Assembly: GCA_947461185.1 (NCBI GenBank)
Contig: CANHJY010000074.1
Span: forward strand, 1 to 8,222
Source of the DNA: Flavobacteriales bacterium
GTDB lineage: Bacteria; Bacteroidota; Bacteroidia; Flavobacteriales_D; Crocinitomicaceae
Length of the DNA stretch: 8,222 nucleotides
Direction: 5' to 3'
A model generated the notes under the pieces. That model was not told the DNA's origin. It did no database searches and saw only the letters and a program-made list of their open reading frames with translations. The position numbers and the translations under genes were made by a program. Shown in pieces: positions 7,854-8,222 of the stretch; the first letter of the stretch is position 1; each line of letters begins with the position of its first letter.

Positions 7854-7876
7854 AATAAAATAAAATTAAATATATC
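7854..7876 (+). promoter_or_regulatory. A/T-only style leader before the downstream helicase gene
   Basis: The 23 bases between the stop at 7851-7853 and the ATG at 7877 are all A or T except for two bases (a G and a C do not form any motif). There is no Shine-Dalgarno word, hairpin or T-run typical of a terminator, so transcription probably continues into the helicase gene. This is the same leader style as at 589-609. Confidence 0.4.
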
Positions 7877-8222
7877 ATGAATTTCGCAGAATTATACAAG
7901 AACAACCGTCACGCCGTAACAAAAGCACTTACAGCTATGTGGTGTGGCGAAACTAACAATACAAGTCAGCAGGCATACGTAAAACAATTAAAGGAAGAGG
8001 TTATACCTGAACTCTTTGCTCCGAAGGATGCAATCCCTGTTGCGCAGTGTATGAACCTTTATAAACCTGTATTTTCAGTAAGCGCTGAAGATGCGAAAAA
8101 TTTAGTAGGTGATTTATGGAAAAATAAAAAAGATCCATATGAACATCAGTATCAATGCTGGAATACCTTGTTGAACGAAAGAACTGATGATGATAAACCG
8201 AAATCTATTTGTGTGACAACCG
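7877..8222 (+). CDS. N-terminus of a large DEAD/DEAH helicase, probably of the DUF1998 (DruE/YprA-like) kind, 3'-truncated
   Basis: The frame starts at ATG 7877 and stays open to the window end, giving 115 complete codons. Residues 1-80 look helical. DPYEHQYQCW (86-95) matches the Q-motif-like 'PYxHQxxAW' element of large DUF1998-type helicases, and KSICVTT (109-115), followed by a codon starting with G, fits the strand leading into Walker A; in these families the next residues are normally GTGSGKT. The window ends just before that motif, so ATPase residues, DEAH box and the DUF1998 region cannot be checked. In known systems such helicases include Druantia DruE, DISARM DrmA-like proteins and Hrq1/YprA repair helicases. 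Position after a large unknown protein favours a DruE-like role, probably ATP-driven action on invading DNA. The helicase call is fairly secure; the DruE assignment is tentative. Confidence 0.68.
   Translation, partial: MNFAELYKNNRHAVTKALTAMWCGETNNTSQQAYVKQLKEEVIPELFAPKDAIPVAQCMNLYKPVFSVSAEDAKNLVGDLWKNKKDPYEHQYQCWNTLLNERTDDDKPKSICVTT

Noticed and set aside
1..8222. DISARM, BREX or classical type I identity
   Set aside because: No PLD nuclease (DrmC) or separate DUF1998 protein for DISARM, no PglZ/BrxC-like protein for BREX, and no HsdS-like double recognition subunit for type I is visible, though genes outside the window cannot be excluded.
1..8222. CRISPR array, tRNA, insertion sequence or attachment site
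   Set aside because: No regularly spaced repeats, no cloverleaf-like segment and no transposase or integrase frame; nearly every base is in the five coding frames.

Overview
The window is most likely from a member of the Bacteroidota (Bacteroides/Prevotella-like). Supporting signs are the AT-rich composition (mid-30s % GC by eye), A/T-rich leaders without clear Shine-Dalgarno sites in front of two of the genes, and a first gene belonging to a DNA methylase family I know mainly from this phylum. The assignment rests on style and family memory, not on a marker gene.

Layout, all on the + strand and almost without gaps: (1) 1-588, the C-terminal part of a probable adenine-specific DNA methyltransferase ('restriction endonuclease subunit M' type), cut by the window start; (2) 610-4497, a 1295-residue fusion of a superfamily 2 helicase/translocase and an Eco57I-like N6-adenine methyltransferase; (3) 4498-5271, a McrA-like HNH endonuclease that begins directly after the stop codon of gene 2; (4) 5277-7853, a large protein of unknown function that weakly resembles the STY4851/ECs_5259 family; (5) 7877 to the window end, the first 115 residues of a DEAD/DEAH helicase, cut just before its Walker A motif. 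The gaps are 21, 0, 5 and 23 nt, with no terminator and no recognisable internal promoter, so the genes look like one operon. There is no gene-free stretch over 300 bases.

Genes 1-3 make a plausible restriction-modification system: two methyltransferase modules, an ATP-driven translocase, and an HNH nuclease supplied as a separate protein. Genes 4-5 look like a second defence module: a big unannotated protein followed by a helicase with the N-terminal layout of the large DUF1998-type helicases, which recalls the two-gene Druantia type III arrangement (DruH + DruE). The main point of interest is that both modules share one tightly packed operon. They could be a composite defence system or two adjacent modules in a defence island. 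The Druantia link is an inference from short motifs and gene order and needs a profile search.

A second signal is mosaic base composition. The 3' third of gene 2 (about 3230-4495, covering the NPPY motif and the presumed target-recognition region) is clearly more AT-rich than the sequence on both sides, as expected if the specificity domain had been exchanged. The last third of gene 4 shows a similar, weaker drop.
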